A stretch of 64,000 bases of DNA, taken from Gavia stellata (Eukaryota > Chordata > Aves > Gaviiformes > Gaviidae). The translations under genes were made by a program, and so were the position numbers. The notes below the pieces were generated by a model that saw nothing but the letters and a program-made list of their open reading frames with translations, searched no databases and had not been told where the DNA came from. Of the stretch, positions 38,901 through 52,081 are shown piece by piece (within the stretch, counting starts at the first letter, position 1; each line of letters begins with the position of its first letter). The stretch lies in NCBI RefSeq assembly GCF_030936135.1, contig NC_082596.1:94286449-94350448 (forward strand). Direction: 5' to 3'.

Positions 38901-41900
38901 GGACCCAAAGAAAGAGAAGAATCTCTGATGACCATCCAGCTCTCAGAGAAAAAACCCTGCATTTTCTACCCTTTGACCTAGGATTAAGGAGTGACAAAAA
39001 GCCATCACATCCTTTCTAAAAAAACGTGTATGTGCATGCTTGAATATGATCTATATTCTAATGTCTATCAGGAAGGTGTGGGTACTGTCTAGAATCTAGA
39101 AATAATCATAGACCTCCTAAAAGCCAGCACGCATGTTAAGTCCTCATGGCTCAATGACAAGGGGAACCGAATGTTTAAAAACATTTGCATACGATAGGTG
39201 TGACAACCCAAGACGTAAACTGCTTGGGGCCTGCCAGAACTGAATCTAGTGGATGAACAGAGGGGGTTTTTCCTCTGGTTGTAGACCCATGGAGTAAGGT
39301 AATTTCAGACAAAGCGAGCAAAGGGCGTGTGAGAGCAAAGAGGAAAGTGACATTGGAAAGACGGAGCTTCTTTTGAACACCACTTGTAGTTATGCCCATT
39401 TTGGGGTATTTCTGGAAAACAAACAAATGGCGCTCTGATGATTTTTGCCTACATTCAGGGAAGTAAAATTGCATACATGCTCTGTGAATAAAGCACGTTG
39501 CCACAAAACTACCCCAAAAATACATTCCAATTCCATCACCAGTTTCTCATTCATATGGGAATTACTTGCCAGCTTCTGAATTCTGACCATCCAACTGTGT
39601 TCTAAAAAGCAATAAAAGTGCCTAACAAAAACATACACTCTCCACCAAAAGAACAACTTTTACATAAAAAACCATAACTTTTACAAATATTAATGGAATT
39701 CTATTTGAAAAAACCTTATCCTTTCACCTTGGGAAATAACCAGGAAACTGCTTTAGTGGGACTTCTATGTTCCACAAGGACATTTATGACTGAATTTGCA
39801 TTTATGACTATGCTTAGTTCTTTTCATTCAACCTAAGCAACTGTAACCACCAAAATAATTAAAAAAAAAAAGTCACATTATAGAATGACTTTTCTTCAAT
39901 AATACATCAGCTCCTCGTGAATTAATGTCAGATGATGTTATTTTCTCCTAAAGTTTTTCAGATCTGCCTGTATGTCAAAGTATGCTGGCATAATGTCTTA
40001 AAATACATGTTTTCTCCTGAAAAATATACATGTTCAGTGTTCTCATTGCTTATGTCTGCTTTTCAGCCTACAATATAAAGTTTGGGGTACAAAAAATGTT
40101 TTGGTAATACAAAACATTAAAATAAAGACCAGTGAATACATGCTGAGTTCCTATTGCTTACATCATAAACATACACGGGAGCGTTGAGCTGACTCATCAA
40201 GGGTGAAACAAAACCCATAAAACTATATTTATTAAAAAGATTTTTCTGCCTGAGAAAACAGTGCTCTTTTTTTCTATTTTGTTCTCCTCCTGATGTGATT
40301 TGCAGTGTTGCAAGCAAGCGACTGAGGCAAGCCTAGAGTTTTAAATGAATTTATTGGTCTCCATCATTATGCAGTGCTGGAGTACAGCCAAAACTTCACT
40401 GCCTTGCATTTCTTCTAACTTTCTCTGCAACAGAAGTGACCAACCCATCTAGAAATCTTCAACTACAGAACACAGCTCTTCCAAAATCCTGGCCACCTTC
40501 CGATTTTTTTTGCGTGCTCCAAACTCCTATGAAAGTCAACACTAACATGAGGCAGCCAGGACTACCTAAGGCTATCAAGAAGCCAAGGTTTATGGGAGAG
40601 AGCTGGTTTAAATAAAGGGTATTGCCTCTCCTTACAATCACCACCAAACTGAAAACAGCATCAGTTGGGCTAAGCAAAGAAGGCAACCAACTGTTGGCAG
40701 CACTTAAAAATTTGGAGAATCCCTTTGGATGGTTGTGCAAGCAGGCGCTGTGCCCTGCTCAGCCCAGCTCTCCAACGGCTCCACCAGTGCCAGGCTTTCA
40801 CTCGGTCTCATAGCTCTGATTTCAGGTGATCTACTGTTTGAAAACACACAACCGAGTTGATCTGCACAGCATTAGTTCCCTGTCCTGCTCCTTAGGAACG
40901 TATCATAACGTGAAGACCTGGTTTGTGAAATCCAACGTCATCTGTCCGCTTGGGCTCCTCGGCCCGCCGTTCACTTGCTGCTTCTAAAAGAAATGAGATT
41001 ACTCTCATAAAACAAGGGAAAACATTTCAGAGGGCAGTGCTTTATCTTCATGTCTCATGTTCAGCTAAACTCATATCAAATATGAACTGACACTACAAAT
41101 ACAGGCAACAGAGGAGACCCTTTTTCACATTTGCAAGTATCTCTTCACAACAACAAAAATATTGGGAACGGTGACTATAATGCCATGAAATCAAAATCCA
41201 ATGCGAAGACAAGGGTGCTACTCCCTGGCTGTTAACAGAAAACATTTGATGGAAACAAGATCAACTGGCTGTGAAAGAGCAAATAGGGCACTGAAGTGCA
41301 CTGGAATTTCTTCTCCTTTATAAAAAGGATGTAGCCATAAAACTCATGAAGGGACATAATCTTACCAACCATTAGAAGGGGGGGAAAAAGAAAAAAAAAG
41401 AATAGAACTTGTTTACAACTTAAAGATGAGACCACAACTGTAGGTTTGAGTTTCAAAAGAGTAATATGAAGAATTGCTGGAGATGACTTCAGTAGCAATT
41501 TTAGTTCAGCTAAAATGGTGCGTATGTGTGCCTGTGGATACACACAGAGGAATTGCAGGTGAGAGCTATAATACATTGCCATCATTAGAGGTGATGAACA
41601 GGAGATTTAAACTAAGATTCATCAGCCATTTGTTTCAACCATAACCAAACCAAGTATGCAGCACAATGCACCATCTCCTCCATTCCGCATATTTTCTGAA
41701 TGATACAAATATTGCACAAAATCTATCACCAATGTCCTCTACTAACTGCCATTATTTCAAACGCCTCCAACCTTGAAATATCAAAAAAATTTTGACTGCA
41801 GAAAGCCTAATTACTGTGTCTGTATATAACAAAGAAAAACACGGCGAACGCAGACACAACTGTGGCATACCCACCTCCAAATGAGTAACTTCATTGAATA

Positions 41901-44330
41901 CTGGTGTGAGTACTGTTTATGCAACACTAAAGTGTCACAAAAATGAAAAAGGAATCCACCGTTAACTTCAATGATGATAACAGCGCAAGTTGCTAGAGAG
42001 CTAGAAAGCATTTCTTTTTAAAGATTGTTGTGTTCTGCCTCCCTCTGCATTTCTATGAGCTCTAGCTTTGTAGGTCGAGACACAAGCCGTCTCGTTACCT
42101 GAGTTTCTGCAGCCTGTTAGAGATGGGATTCTCCTTGGCATAGTTGTTTTTTCACTTCTTGTTCCATTTCATCAAGACTAAAGACATTTTATGATGAAAG
42201 CAGAAGTCTATGGAAAAACATAGCTATGGAGACCAACTGCAACTCAACCTTATCTGCTTGGCAGTGAAGTGCTATTTCCCCACGTTTTCTCAGACTCAAG
42301 AGCAAATTTACAGTATATTGCTCAAAAAAAGTAATCTTTCAAAGCATTTTCAGAGGAACAGAGGAAAAGAAAAAGTAGAGCTAGGAACACTATGCTTTGG
42401 AGCAAGAGCACAAAAAAAAAGACATGTTCAGGGGAAAATACCAGAGATGAAAGCCTGGCTCCACTGAATTCCAGGATAAAACAGCCATTGGTTTCAACAA
42501 GGTCACGATCTCTGTCAAGATCTGAGTCTGGATTCACTTTTGAAGTAGGTGTGGCCTAAGAGCAGGAGGGAAGAATTAATGATAATATAAAATATATCTC
42601 TCCCTCTTAAACAGCCCATCATGCATTTTATTGTACATTGCTATTGACTACAAAAAGGGCACAAGTGGTTATGAAACCCATCTATCTAGGTACACCCTAC
42701 TTTTCACCACACCATCCTTTTTGTTATCTTTGTTTTACACAGTATCATGATTTTTTTTTTTTGTTACTGGCGGCGAATGGGATGACAGCAAGGGTTACAC
42801 TACGCGCCAGAATTGCATGAATTTTATGGCAAGCCACTTTTCACCATACACAAACCAGCATCATCCATCTAGAGGCACAGGTTTTGGTACTACCCTGAGA
42901 CAACTGTGATTACATATCACATGCTTCAGCTTTGTATTTGTGTAAGTTATGCTTGTGTCTTGTATACGCATTCACACACACTGCATACATACAGCATTTT
43001 TGAGTGTGTAGGCACACACGTCTGTGGATGCAGGAAAAGCATGAATGCGGGAGCCACAGTAATGCTGCTCCTGGCTGACGGCAGTACGTTACAGAATTGG
43101 TTTCCATGTTAATGGATCACAGAAAAAAATCTTGTAAGGATTATTTTAATTTGTAAAACATTTGTATTCCCTACTGTATTGCAATAAAAGGAATGTGCCA
43201 ACTGCCAGTCTTTTAAGAAATATAATACAATTCCTCGTACTTTTAGTTTGAAATTGGAACCGAAACACATTTGCTACAGAAAAACTGATCTTTATAGCCC
43301 TGGCAGGAGGTGAAGGCTGGGAGTCAACTCACTCCTGGCGGCTGTAATCCCTTCATGGGAATCTAGATGTGTCGCTCGATGTCCTGTATCCTCTGATCAT
43401 TTTCAGAAAAACAGAAAGTTGCAACGATATCACAAAATGCACAACAAATCCACAAGCGGCCAAGACTTCGAGGTCAGGAATACACCAAGCAGCACAGCCA
43501 TCTCACAGCTGCAAACGGAGGCAGGATTCGGGGTCTTTTGCTGGAAAAAAATTAAAAATTATTGCCTGCATATGCTACCAGTAAATCAGTATTCGCTTAA
43601 CCACCCTAGAGCATGAAACTCAGCATAATAGATCTTTCATAGCTCACAGGAGAGGTCATAGTACAAGAATGTTGAACAATAGAACACAATCTTTTGTAGG
43701 TAAGCAACTTCAAGGTAGGAGGTGTAAGTTGTTGCAACAATAGAAACCTCAGAGGAGATCATCAGAAAATGATTAATATGTTTTTTCAAAGGAATGCGCA
43801 CAACTGACAATATTTTCAACAGAGACATATATTTTGAAGTCCTCTGGCGTCCTGTTTCTTATGCTTTATACACATACACAGAGCTCAGATTTTGGTTTTG
43901 TTTCATTAACTCCATATTTCTGCTACTTATAATTACCCAAAGCATTAAGATCAGATTATTCACACATTCATTTATTTGGCATAATTCCCATTAAAGAGAC
44001 TTTCAGAAAAGGAACCTAATGTTGAACACAATTTCTGGTGCACTGCATTTTTTGTATTTAATATGTCAATGGATGGTTTGTTAAACTGTCTGCTTTGATA
44101 TTTGTTATAAACATTCACTGCATTGAAATCCCAAACAAACATCAAGGACACAACTCTTTTCCACAGAGTATACGCTTTATATTGTTTGTTGCTTTGCTTT
44201 GGACTCCCTCTTTCTTAGCAGGAATATACCAAAATGAGTGGACACTCAAATAATTTTTCTAGAAAATAGGTTTCTGCCAAAATTAATATAATATTGCACG
44301 CTCATTTTGATTTGCTGAAGTCCAAGTTAG
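35931..44330. other. AT-rich intergenic DNA, no recognised gene
   Basis: No exons or repeat families were identified. There is a G-run cluster at 36265-36281 that could form a quadruplex. Open frames, including 39525-39175 and 41585-41232 on the minus strand, have no recognisable domain. Confidence 0.5.
36265..36281 (+). other. G-quadruplex candidate
   Basis: GGGGCGGGGTGGGGGGG gives four runs of at least three G with one-base loops if the last run is split. This pattern usually folds stably in vitro. Confidence 0.6.
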
Positions 44331-46260
44331 CTAATATCCCAGGTGAACTGGCTGAAACTACGACCAGCTACAACCAAGGAGGGCAAGAACCTCAACAATC
44401 GCACACAAAGGCTGGCTGTTGCCTAGCATGTCGAAAGCCAAGTTGGCTTTTCCTCCCGTAAGGAACTGAATTCCATGCCAGTACTTCCCTTCTGTCAGCA
44501 AAGAGGCTGCCCACCTGGGTCCCAGCCACCGAGGAGGCACTGGGGCGGGCCGAACCTGGCCGTGCTCCAGCCCTTTTCTCTGATCACTTGAACTGGTTCC
44601 TCATGGGGAAAGCAACTGGGGAGCAGTTCAGCAGACAACACAACATAGAGGTAAGTTTGGAAGAACCGATCTGAAGACCACAGCCCAGGCGGGAAGATAC
44701 AGCCATTGACAGCATCCCGCAGGAAAGCGGATGAAGACATCGGGCTTTGATCAAGAGAAATATTGCTGAGGGGAGTGGGACCAAAACTGCAGTTTCACTT
44801 TCTGGAGTTACCTCTAGGGACAGCCGTGGAGAGCACAATTACTGGGCATCAAATAGTGCCTCTCTTCACTTTCACTTCTCTAAAAAACCGTCACTCCATG
44901 GGACCATCAGGAAGGAGCAGAGAAGGAAGCGGTGTGAGTTTCAGTAATGATTCAAGGCCAGGAAAGAGCCATAGGAAATTCAAACCTGTAGGAACTGAAT
45001 GCTTTGCCTCAGCCACAAAACGCATTCAAATGCATGTCTCCATTTTCAGTTGCTTCTTCTTCATACCTTCCCAAGAAACTCCAGGGGCCAAGGCAGGGGA
45101 GCTCTGCGTCCAGGGAGGCTCCTGGCCGGCCAGACAGATGTGCAGGCTGCTCACACCCCTCTAAAAGGTATCTCGTTCATCCAAGTATTTCAAATTAAAC
45201 CATTTCAGACACAAATGACCTCACTACTTTTCAGCACCGAGTCACATTTTTTATTTTGCAATTCCAAAGACTTTTGGGTCCCTCTCCCCCATCCCCAACT
45301 GCTTCTTACTTTGAAAATTCCCAATTCATTGAGTGTGACGTCATGATGCATTGCCATGAAAAACTAATTTAAAATTATAAGCACTAAAGTGTAACTTCTT
45401 TGCATGGTAAAAGATCACACAGAGGGGAATTGTGGTTTAAGCAAAGATCTTCTATAATTAGTGATAATAACAAAGGAAATATTCATAATTACATCAAAGG
45501 ATTCTTCACTGAGTATTGTTTTTATTTGCTTCCTGAGGGAGCACAGGGTTCTCGGAAAAGATAACACTGTTTCAGGCAGATGTAGATAAATAAAAAAGGG
45601 CCATCTAGAGAATCCAACTTCAAACCAAAGCCTGAAAAATACTCCAAAAACCAGAAGAGGTTCGCTAATGGATCTGATTATGGGCCAGGCATCAGTTCTC
45701 TGCTAGGTACGCAGTGCTGATACGCCTGTAGTATAGAAACACCTTTTCGCATGAACATGACACACAACACTGCAGCATACCCATAGCGTCTGTCTCTGCC
45801 TATGGGAGACAGATTCTGGGGATTCATTTCATCCACCAACATAAACATAGGACTAATTTTGTGAACTACAGATCGCTAAAAATAGCCAAGAGTAACATTA
45901 TGCAATAAAACCTGGTATACGTTGTCCCTTTCCAGGCGAGGGAATCTGACACAGCCTCACACGGAAAGAGGCGGCAGTCTGACCAGGACACAAAATATAT
46001 TCATTTCATTCCGTTCCAAAGAGACAACATTTGAGTCTCCCATACATTAAAGATGCATGCCCACTGTCATATCATTTCCACGGCTTAAATAGTAAATGAT
46101 GATCAAAAATTCATAACACTTCTGCCCTCCCCTGGAAAAAAAAAAATAGGTCAAAAATAAATGGAAACAAACTGTCTTCTGCTCCTTTTTACGCATTTGA
46201 GAGAGAGAGAGGGAGAAAAACCGAGGGACATAAATCTGCATAATACTGAACCGAATCTCT
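44331..46260. other. GC-richer intergenic DNA with scattered CpG and a CRE
   Basis: Composition rises from about 44330 onward. A consensus-like donor GAGGTAAGT occurs at 44648-44656 and an exact palindromic CRE, TGACGTCA, at 45336-45343. Several mutually overlapping frames (44358-45346, both strands) have no family match. No exon can be assigned with confidence. Confidence 0.4.
45336..45343. promoter_or_regulatory. Consensus CRE (TGACGTCA)
   Basis: The exact eight-base palindrome bound by CREB/ATF factors lies next to TGATGCATTGCC. The match is seen directly; function in this intergenic position is unknown. Confidence 0.45.
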
Positions 46261-46880
46261 TTAATTCCAGTCAGCTTTTATCATTCAATCACCAAGTCTG
46301 TATGTGGAAAAATTCATGCTAATTCCCCCTAGCAACAGCCGCAGCCTATCGGGGGGAGCCCCGCGCCAGGCAGCTGCCAGCCAGCCAGAATAACTCTAAG
46401 TAGGTCAGCCCTGCATTTCTAAAAATGCCACGGTCTAGTAACCCCGCTGTCCCGCCTGTCCGCCCTGCCCCATAATAACCCCGATTGCTCGGTGACACAA
46501 TGACATACTACCCTCTTAGAGCGCAATCAACTCGCGCGGCGTTATTCCACTGCGAGCATCGCTGCTGGATGAAGGAGGCGTCGAGGGGCAGCATTAATCA
46601 GGCAGCCATTCATGGCCACTAGCACTTCACTCTGGAGATGGGGCCTGCATTAATGACCAGCTGTTTGAACCAACACAAACAAAATAATGTCTTCCACCCT
46701 GTTGGCTGCGCAGAATACGCCGTTCTCATCAGGCAGGTTATGCTCGTTGACTAAACCCAAGATGTAAATTAAACAGCCCCAGACAATGCCAGCTTTTGTA
46801 ACCTTCTATTAATTAAAGTAAGTATATTCAAATTATACTGCACACAATTCAAAGAGCTATTGGTTTAATGTACAGAGTCA
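46261..46880. promoter_or_regulatory. Candidate developmental enhancer, homeodomain-motif-rich
   Basis: The segment combines a CpG-rich half (GCGCAATCAACTCGCGCGGC near 46520) with non-repetitive, motif-dense sequence. GCATTAAT occurs twice (46591 and 46647), the second 3 bases before an E-box CAGCTG (46658-46663). ATTAATTAA lies at 46808-46816. Such texture is typical of conserved non-coding elements near developmental genes, but conservation could not be tested. Confidence 0.35.
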
Positions 46881-46910
46881 TCTCCTCCTACAAATCTGTG
46901 TTCACAGTCA

Positions 46911-46926
46911 AAAAAAAAAAAAAAAA
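46911..46926. repeat. Poly-A tract
   Basis: Sixteen uninterrupted A followed by a C/A-rich stretch. No SINE or LINE body was recognised directly upstream, so it is a simple repeat. Confidence 0.85.
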
Positions 46927-47340
46927 CCACCAACCCACCCCACTGTTTGCATAATACAATCTACCTATCCTAGTAAATTAAAGAGCGACATAAACAGAGC
47001 TGAACTGCAACCGACTTCTGCTGGGAGCAGGGAACCACGCCAGGCTTCTAGCAACTGGGCGGCGTGAACGCCGGCAGACGTGCACGCTGAATATTGGGAG
47101 CGGGGGGGGATTGATAAAAGCCCTCTAAACATCTTCCAGCCCCAACGTGGAGAAAGGCCAGTCAGAGCAGATTAAGCACCCCCTGCAATCTCACTGCTTA
47201 AACGCTGCCGAGTTGCCTGCACAGACCTAAAAAGAATTGCAGAGGTCAGAAAGCTCCTGGCAGGGTCTGGGCATGTGCCTTTAAGAGCACATAGCCGAAC
47301 GCATCCCTCTTCCCCGCGCAGCCCTGGGGACTTCTGTGTG

Positions 47341-47368
47341 GCTGCAAGATGCTGCAAGATGCTGCACG
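47341..47368 (+). repeat. Three tandem copies of a 10-bp unit
   Basis: GCTGCAAGAT occurs twice exactly, followed by a third copy with changes at the end (GCTGCACGAA). It lies in the GC-rich patch and resembles a short recent tandem duplication. Confidence 0.8.
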
Positions 47369-48539
47369 AAGCCCTCTCCCTCCCCCCCTTAACCTTAATA
47401 TAAAGCACACCAGACCCCAGCCGGTCTTCTCTGGGGTGGTACTGCAGTATCAAATCTGTAATGCCAGAACAGCGTTTCGGCATGCTTGCTTTGTGTTGAA
47501 TTACACCCTTCCTTTTAAACACCTCCGTGCGGCTCGCCGGTCTCTCCCTTCAGAGCACGCCTCCGTGCCACGCAGCTGCCTGGACAGGATGGAGCTGGGA
47601 AAGCCATTTTCTGGGATAGACAGTTCATCCGCAATTTTTTTCTGAAGGATTCACACTTTCACTCGGTGAACACGTGCCCTCTGACAAACTGATAATTCAG
47701 TCTTCACTGCTGCAGAATTCAGCCAGCCTTGCACATGTAATCCATCCGCATCTGATTTAGGAACACAGCAGATTCATTAATCCATTTTGCTCTTTCTTGT
47801 TTGAACCAGGCTTGATAACCAGGTTATGACCAGCTTCCTTTGCTTTGTGGCACATATCACATAACTATTCTTGGAGCGATACAGTCACTGACGTAACCAT
47901 GGACTCCTAATTACAAGCTGCTGACATTTTGCTCGTTTCTGCAGCTTTGAAGCTGTGAGTTAAGAGTCTCTCTTCCTCCTCCTTGCTTGCTTTAAACTGC
48001 CCGAGTCAGAAGCACACGATAGTTTCAGAAAGGTATAGGAGTGGGGTAAACTCCTTTGCAGAGCCTGCTGTATTGCCAAGATTGTTTTTCTTAAGCAAAC
48101 AGAAAACTACAGTTTGGGAGTAACAAGACTCCTTTGCCCCCAGCACAAGAATGTTATCCAACAGCTGGCTAAATATAATCCGACACACAGGGCTGCCTTT
48201 GTAGGCTGGGTAACAAATAGTGGAAGGGCCAGACAGGCGTCTTGCAGGGTAGCTCACCGTGACTATTGGGAAATCCCCTCGTACACATTTTAGGATGACA
48301 TTATGGTCTACGGATTTGTATAAAAGGAAAAAAAGAAGGAGAAAAAAAAAGGAGGAAAAAAAAAACCCCTCTTTCTCGGTCGGCAGCTGCTAGAAGCCAT
48401 GCCAAGCCCCGCTAGCTGAGTGCAGCACTTGTTTCCCCGATTTCTGCATTGTTCAGACATGGCCAAGCCGAGCTGCCTTACCGCACTAAATATGCCTGTA
48501 CTGTGACAAGTCTACCTGCTCTAAAAACACGGTCTCGCC

Positions 48540-48830
48540 CAGCCATGTTCGGCAATAAAAAATACACCCAGGTACATTTCAGAGAAATCTATTGCCAAAT
48601 TTTTCAATAGATGAAGAATCCTTTTTAATTAGAGGCTGATTTTGAAATGCTAAAACCAAGATGTAAATATAACGCTGCGTATAAATGCTCAGTTGAGCAT
48701 TTAGCCATCTGATGACTGTGGTAGCCAGCTGGTCTAGAAGTCATCTGGGATGCATTTATTTTGATTAGATTGATCACATTTCTATTTACAGTATAGAATT
48801 TTTCACCATACTGAATACAGCTGTGTTTAT
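48540..48830. promoter_or_regulatory. Candidate conserved non-coding element with perfect palindrome
   Basis: Non-repetitive AT-rich sequence in the GC-richer patch, with TTTTAATTAGA at 48623-48633. A 22-bp palindrome at 48682-48703 has arms TAAATGCTCA and TGAGCATTTA around GT, and TTGATTAGATTGATCA lies near 48760-48776. The density of homeodomain-like sites suggests an enhancer. This is inference from motif texture only. Confidence 0.3.
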
Positions 48831-49110
48831 AAAGATTTTAAGATGGAGAAAACGAAAACCCCCCCCCCCCAGTTTCTCTCAGCACAGTGCAGAAGATTCA
48901 GTGCTTCAAGGTGTTAAGCGGAAAGGATCTGCTTTCACATTTCTTAAAAGAATTCTGCCTACATCTGTTTTCACAGAGTGCCGCCTCAGTCAGGAAATGG
49001 GTGTAGAGCTATAGCTGAAAATACAAGCTGCAATCAAGTCTGACCCAGCAACGTGACAAACTTCCTCTGTATATTGGTCAGAAATGTCTTTCTTTCATGT
49101 CCATACATGC

Positions 49111-49156
49111 TCACACACACACACAAGCACATACATACATATATATATACACACGC
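49111..49156. repeat. CA/TA compound microsatellite
   Basis: Alternating CA, then ATAC units, then TA and CA again. It is a simple repeat that also generates spurious frames on both strands. Confidence 0.88.
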
Positions 49157-49599
49157 AGAGTGCGGGGCGGCTGTTTTCCCTGGGGATATCGCTGCAGCCC
49201 CCAAGCTCATCGGTTCCCTCCCTGACAGCATCAGGCATGTTCGAGCTACAATTTACAGTCCCTCTGTCCATACATCGCTTTGTTAATCATGCCATCCTCT
49301 CTGCAATGAGAATGCACAGAATCAGACAAACGCCACGTCGCATTGCTTCTTCCTTTGCATTTGCATTCGCTCGCTCTCTCCTTCCCCATGGCTTTGCCTG
49401 AGCAGGCGGACACAACCGATACCTTATTTATCCATCTCCAGCACAACGCTGAGGTGAAACCCGACTGCAGCACTCTGGCTTCCCCATGTTAATCCTCTGG
49501 AGCAGCAGAGGCTGGATTCTTGCTGCTGATGCCCTTGTCGAGCACTGGATTACTTTACGTAGTATTTCTTTAAGCTTTTACTCACCCCATCCTAGATTA

Positions 49600-51720
49600 A
49601 CACCCCTCCTTTCTCCTCCTCCCCCCCCACCCCCCCAAGAAAACCCCAAAACCATCGCACATCGCAACAGAACCAACAGAAAAAAACGCGGCTCCATCAC
49701 TCTTCTTCCTTAGCAATGTGCAGGAGGGAGTTTCGAGGCAGCCTAGCCGGGGTGAAGCTCAGGCAGCGAGACTGCGGCAGCCCCAGCAGCAGCAGAAACA
49801 GCAGCAGCCGCCCAGGTAAATGGGGGGAAAAGCTGGCTCTGTCGAGAGCGGTGCAGCGTCGTAGCTGTGAGGAAAGACAATCTCGTTTCTTCCAAACGGT
49901 GCAGCTTTACGCCTGCAGGAACGGAGAAAAGGGAAGACCCAGAATTAAAAATAAAAGCCAAAACAGTTAAGAAGAAATAATAACTATAATAAATGATTGT
50001 AACTTTATTTTTCTGGGCTTTTGGGGTTTTTTGGGGGGGGTGTCTCTTCTCCCCCCCCTCCCCAAAGTCTCCTGTGTTGCTGGATGCTACTGTCCAAGAG
50101 TGCGGAGTCACAAAGGCTCACTCTCCAAAGCGCAGCGAGACCAGCATCACATGAGAAACCACATGACGCACCCAAATCGGATGCTGATGCGGTCCACTAT
50201 GTCACTCGGGGGGGAAAAAATCTCGGCCGAAACATGCCCCTCTCTAGCGGTTAGAAAGAATTTCCCTTTAAAAAAAAAAAAAGGCCAAAAAATAAATATC
50301 TCCCTATCTATCCGTCTTCAACACCAACGCTTTAGGAGGCAGGAGAATGCTGTTCCACAGACACTAGCTGGATGGCAGCAATATTACTTCCAGGCTACGT
50401 TATTCAAAGCTGATTCCACTTAAGTGAATTCCTGAAAAGCATACTCCATGTCTTCACAACATGAACAGGCTCAGAAAACCAACTCCATTATCGTTCCCTG
50501 CAATCTATATCCAAACCTGTGTTCTGAATAATTTATCTGAGACTAGTAAGCCGTTTGCCAAGACCACTCCTTTTCCCACTCAGTCCCATGCTCATGAGCG
50601 ACTACAGCGAGAAACAGAGGGGCATTCACCATTTTCAGAACTGGTAATCTCAGTAAATTCACTGTCCCACAAAATAATCAGGAAAAAATGTGCAGAAGGG
50701 TTTTTTCCTCACGTATGGACATGACAGGGCTCTCTCTGGTTTGCGGGCGGTGGCAATGTTTTCCTGATATTGCCGACTCAAAAGCTTTCAATCCAAGTCA
50801 AGAAGCACACACTCTTGCCTGCCAATTCCTGCAGAGGTGTTGTGCCACACTGTTTAACGCAGAAACATCTGGACACCCCGGCAGCCCCGGCACAAGAGTG
50901 TGCAGCTCCGCAATGCCGTTTGCTGTCAGGGCACCAAGCAGTTAACATCCTTGGCTGTTTTACCATCTTGCCTATAGGAGCATGGAACCGAGGGGCTGGT
51001 TCGATTGAGAAACAAAAGCAAAAAAGCTGACCTTGATGATCGATGGAATTGCTGCTGCATAAAGTTATCATCCAACAAACAGGTAGCGGTTTGTAGCTTG
51101 TTTTACTCCTAACGTTTGTTCAAGTGGCAGAGCAGGTGGCACAGAGTCCTCCGTCCCCTTTGTTTGCAAAAGCCGGGCACCACCTCGCAACGCTGTGCTC
51201 CCTGGCTCTTTACACGGAAACCGTACCGGGTGTCGGGGAAACGTAAGAAGATAGCTGCTGTGAATCTGCACAGCTGTTTTGCACAGGATCCCATCGCAAG
51301 CTCCAAAGTTATATGATGGAGATCAAGCACAGAATTCCCCAGAAGAGAGAGAGATGCCTAGCACTCACTCGGGGAAGCGCAATCGGAGCAAAACCTGAGT
51401 GCTCTTTCATGCCGATTTCAACCTTCCCAACTGTTCACGCAATAGCAGATTGCAAAAATTTGCACAAGGCAGTTGTAGCTTGTTCTTATTGGTTCCCATC
51501 AGAAAGGGGTTTTGCAATGGGCTGCACCTAGGAGTTGCCTAAATTCCACGTAAAATCCAATTGTAGCATTCACCCTCAGTGTGCAGCTAGCGTTCGGGAG
51601 AGCCGCAGGACTGCCTCTACGGAAATCACAAGATTACCACAGTCATCCGAGGGCATTTTCACCTGTGTGGGGTTAACAATTTCAGCATTGGCAAGTCTTT
51701 GCTGGAAAACAATATTGGCA
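49600..51720. other. GC-richer region with C- and G-runs and overlapping frames
   Basis: Includes C-rich runs at about 49619-49637, G-runs at 50030-50041 and CpG-containing stretches to about 51720. Many overlapping frames on both strands (for example 50111-49743 minus and 50031-50423 plus) have biased, homopolymer-driven composition. I take them as non-coding. It may be a promoter or enhancer cluster. Confidence 0.35.
49714..49815 (+). other. Exon-like segment with good splice sites, CpG-rich
   Basis: A pyrimidine-rich tract ending CTTCTTCCTTAG precedes 49714, and CCCAG|GTAAAT marks a donor at 49816. Between them lie 102 bases (34 codons' worth), rich in GC and CAG-type triplets. A frame from the ATG at 49716 reads Met-Cys-Arg-Arg and continues past the donor; I do not recognise it. 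This could be an exon of a long non-coding RNA of the CASC15/NBAT1 region, or a chance pairing. Confidence 0.25.
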
Positions 51721-52081
51721 CACCCAAACTCAGACTGTAGCTAATGGATATAATCCTGGTTTTTTTCAGATGCAGTGTCAGCTAATATGGAGAATAAAGA
51801 CTTCGGATGACTTTTTCTCAGTCCAAAAGATAAACATTACTGAGGCAGGGACTCAGCGCAGCAAAATAAGTATCTTCAGGGCTTTAGATTACAAGATAAG
51901 AGGAGCTGTCCTGGTGACCACTCTCATTGTTCTTAACCTGTAACAATTATAGTAGCACATCTCAGAATGGCTTCTTGTCCGTTCTCATTAGTTTCTAAGA
52001 CAGAGCTGCAGGAGTTCTTGCCTCTGTGAGCTGATGATCTTTCCCGCTTGATACTACTAGCTCATTTATCTGTTCTGACTT

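Noticed and set aside
49743..50111. 122-codon minus-strand frame with poly-Ala stretch
   Set aside because: The alanine run comes from antisense CAG-type triplets, and the rest resembles nothing known. Low-complexity DNA explains it.
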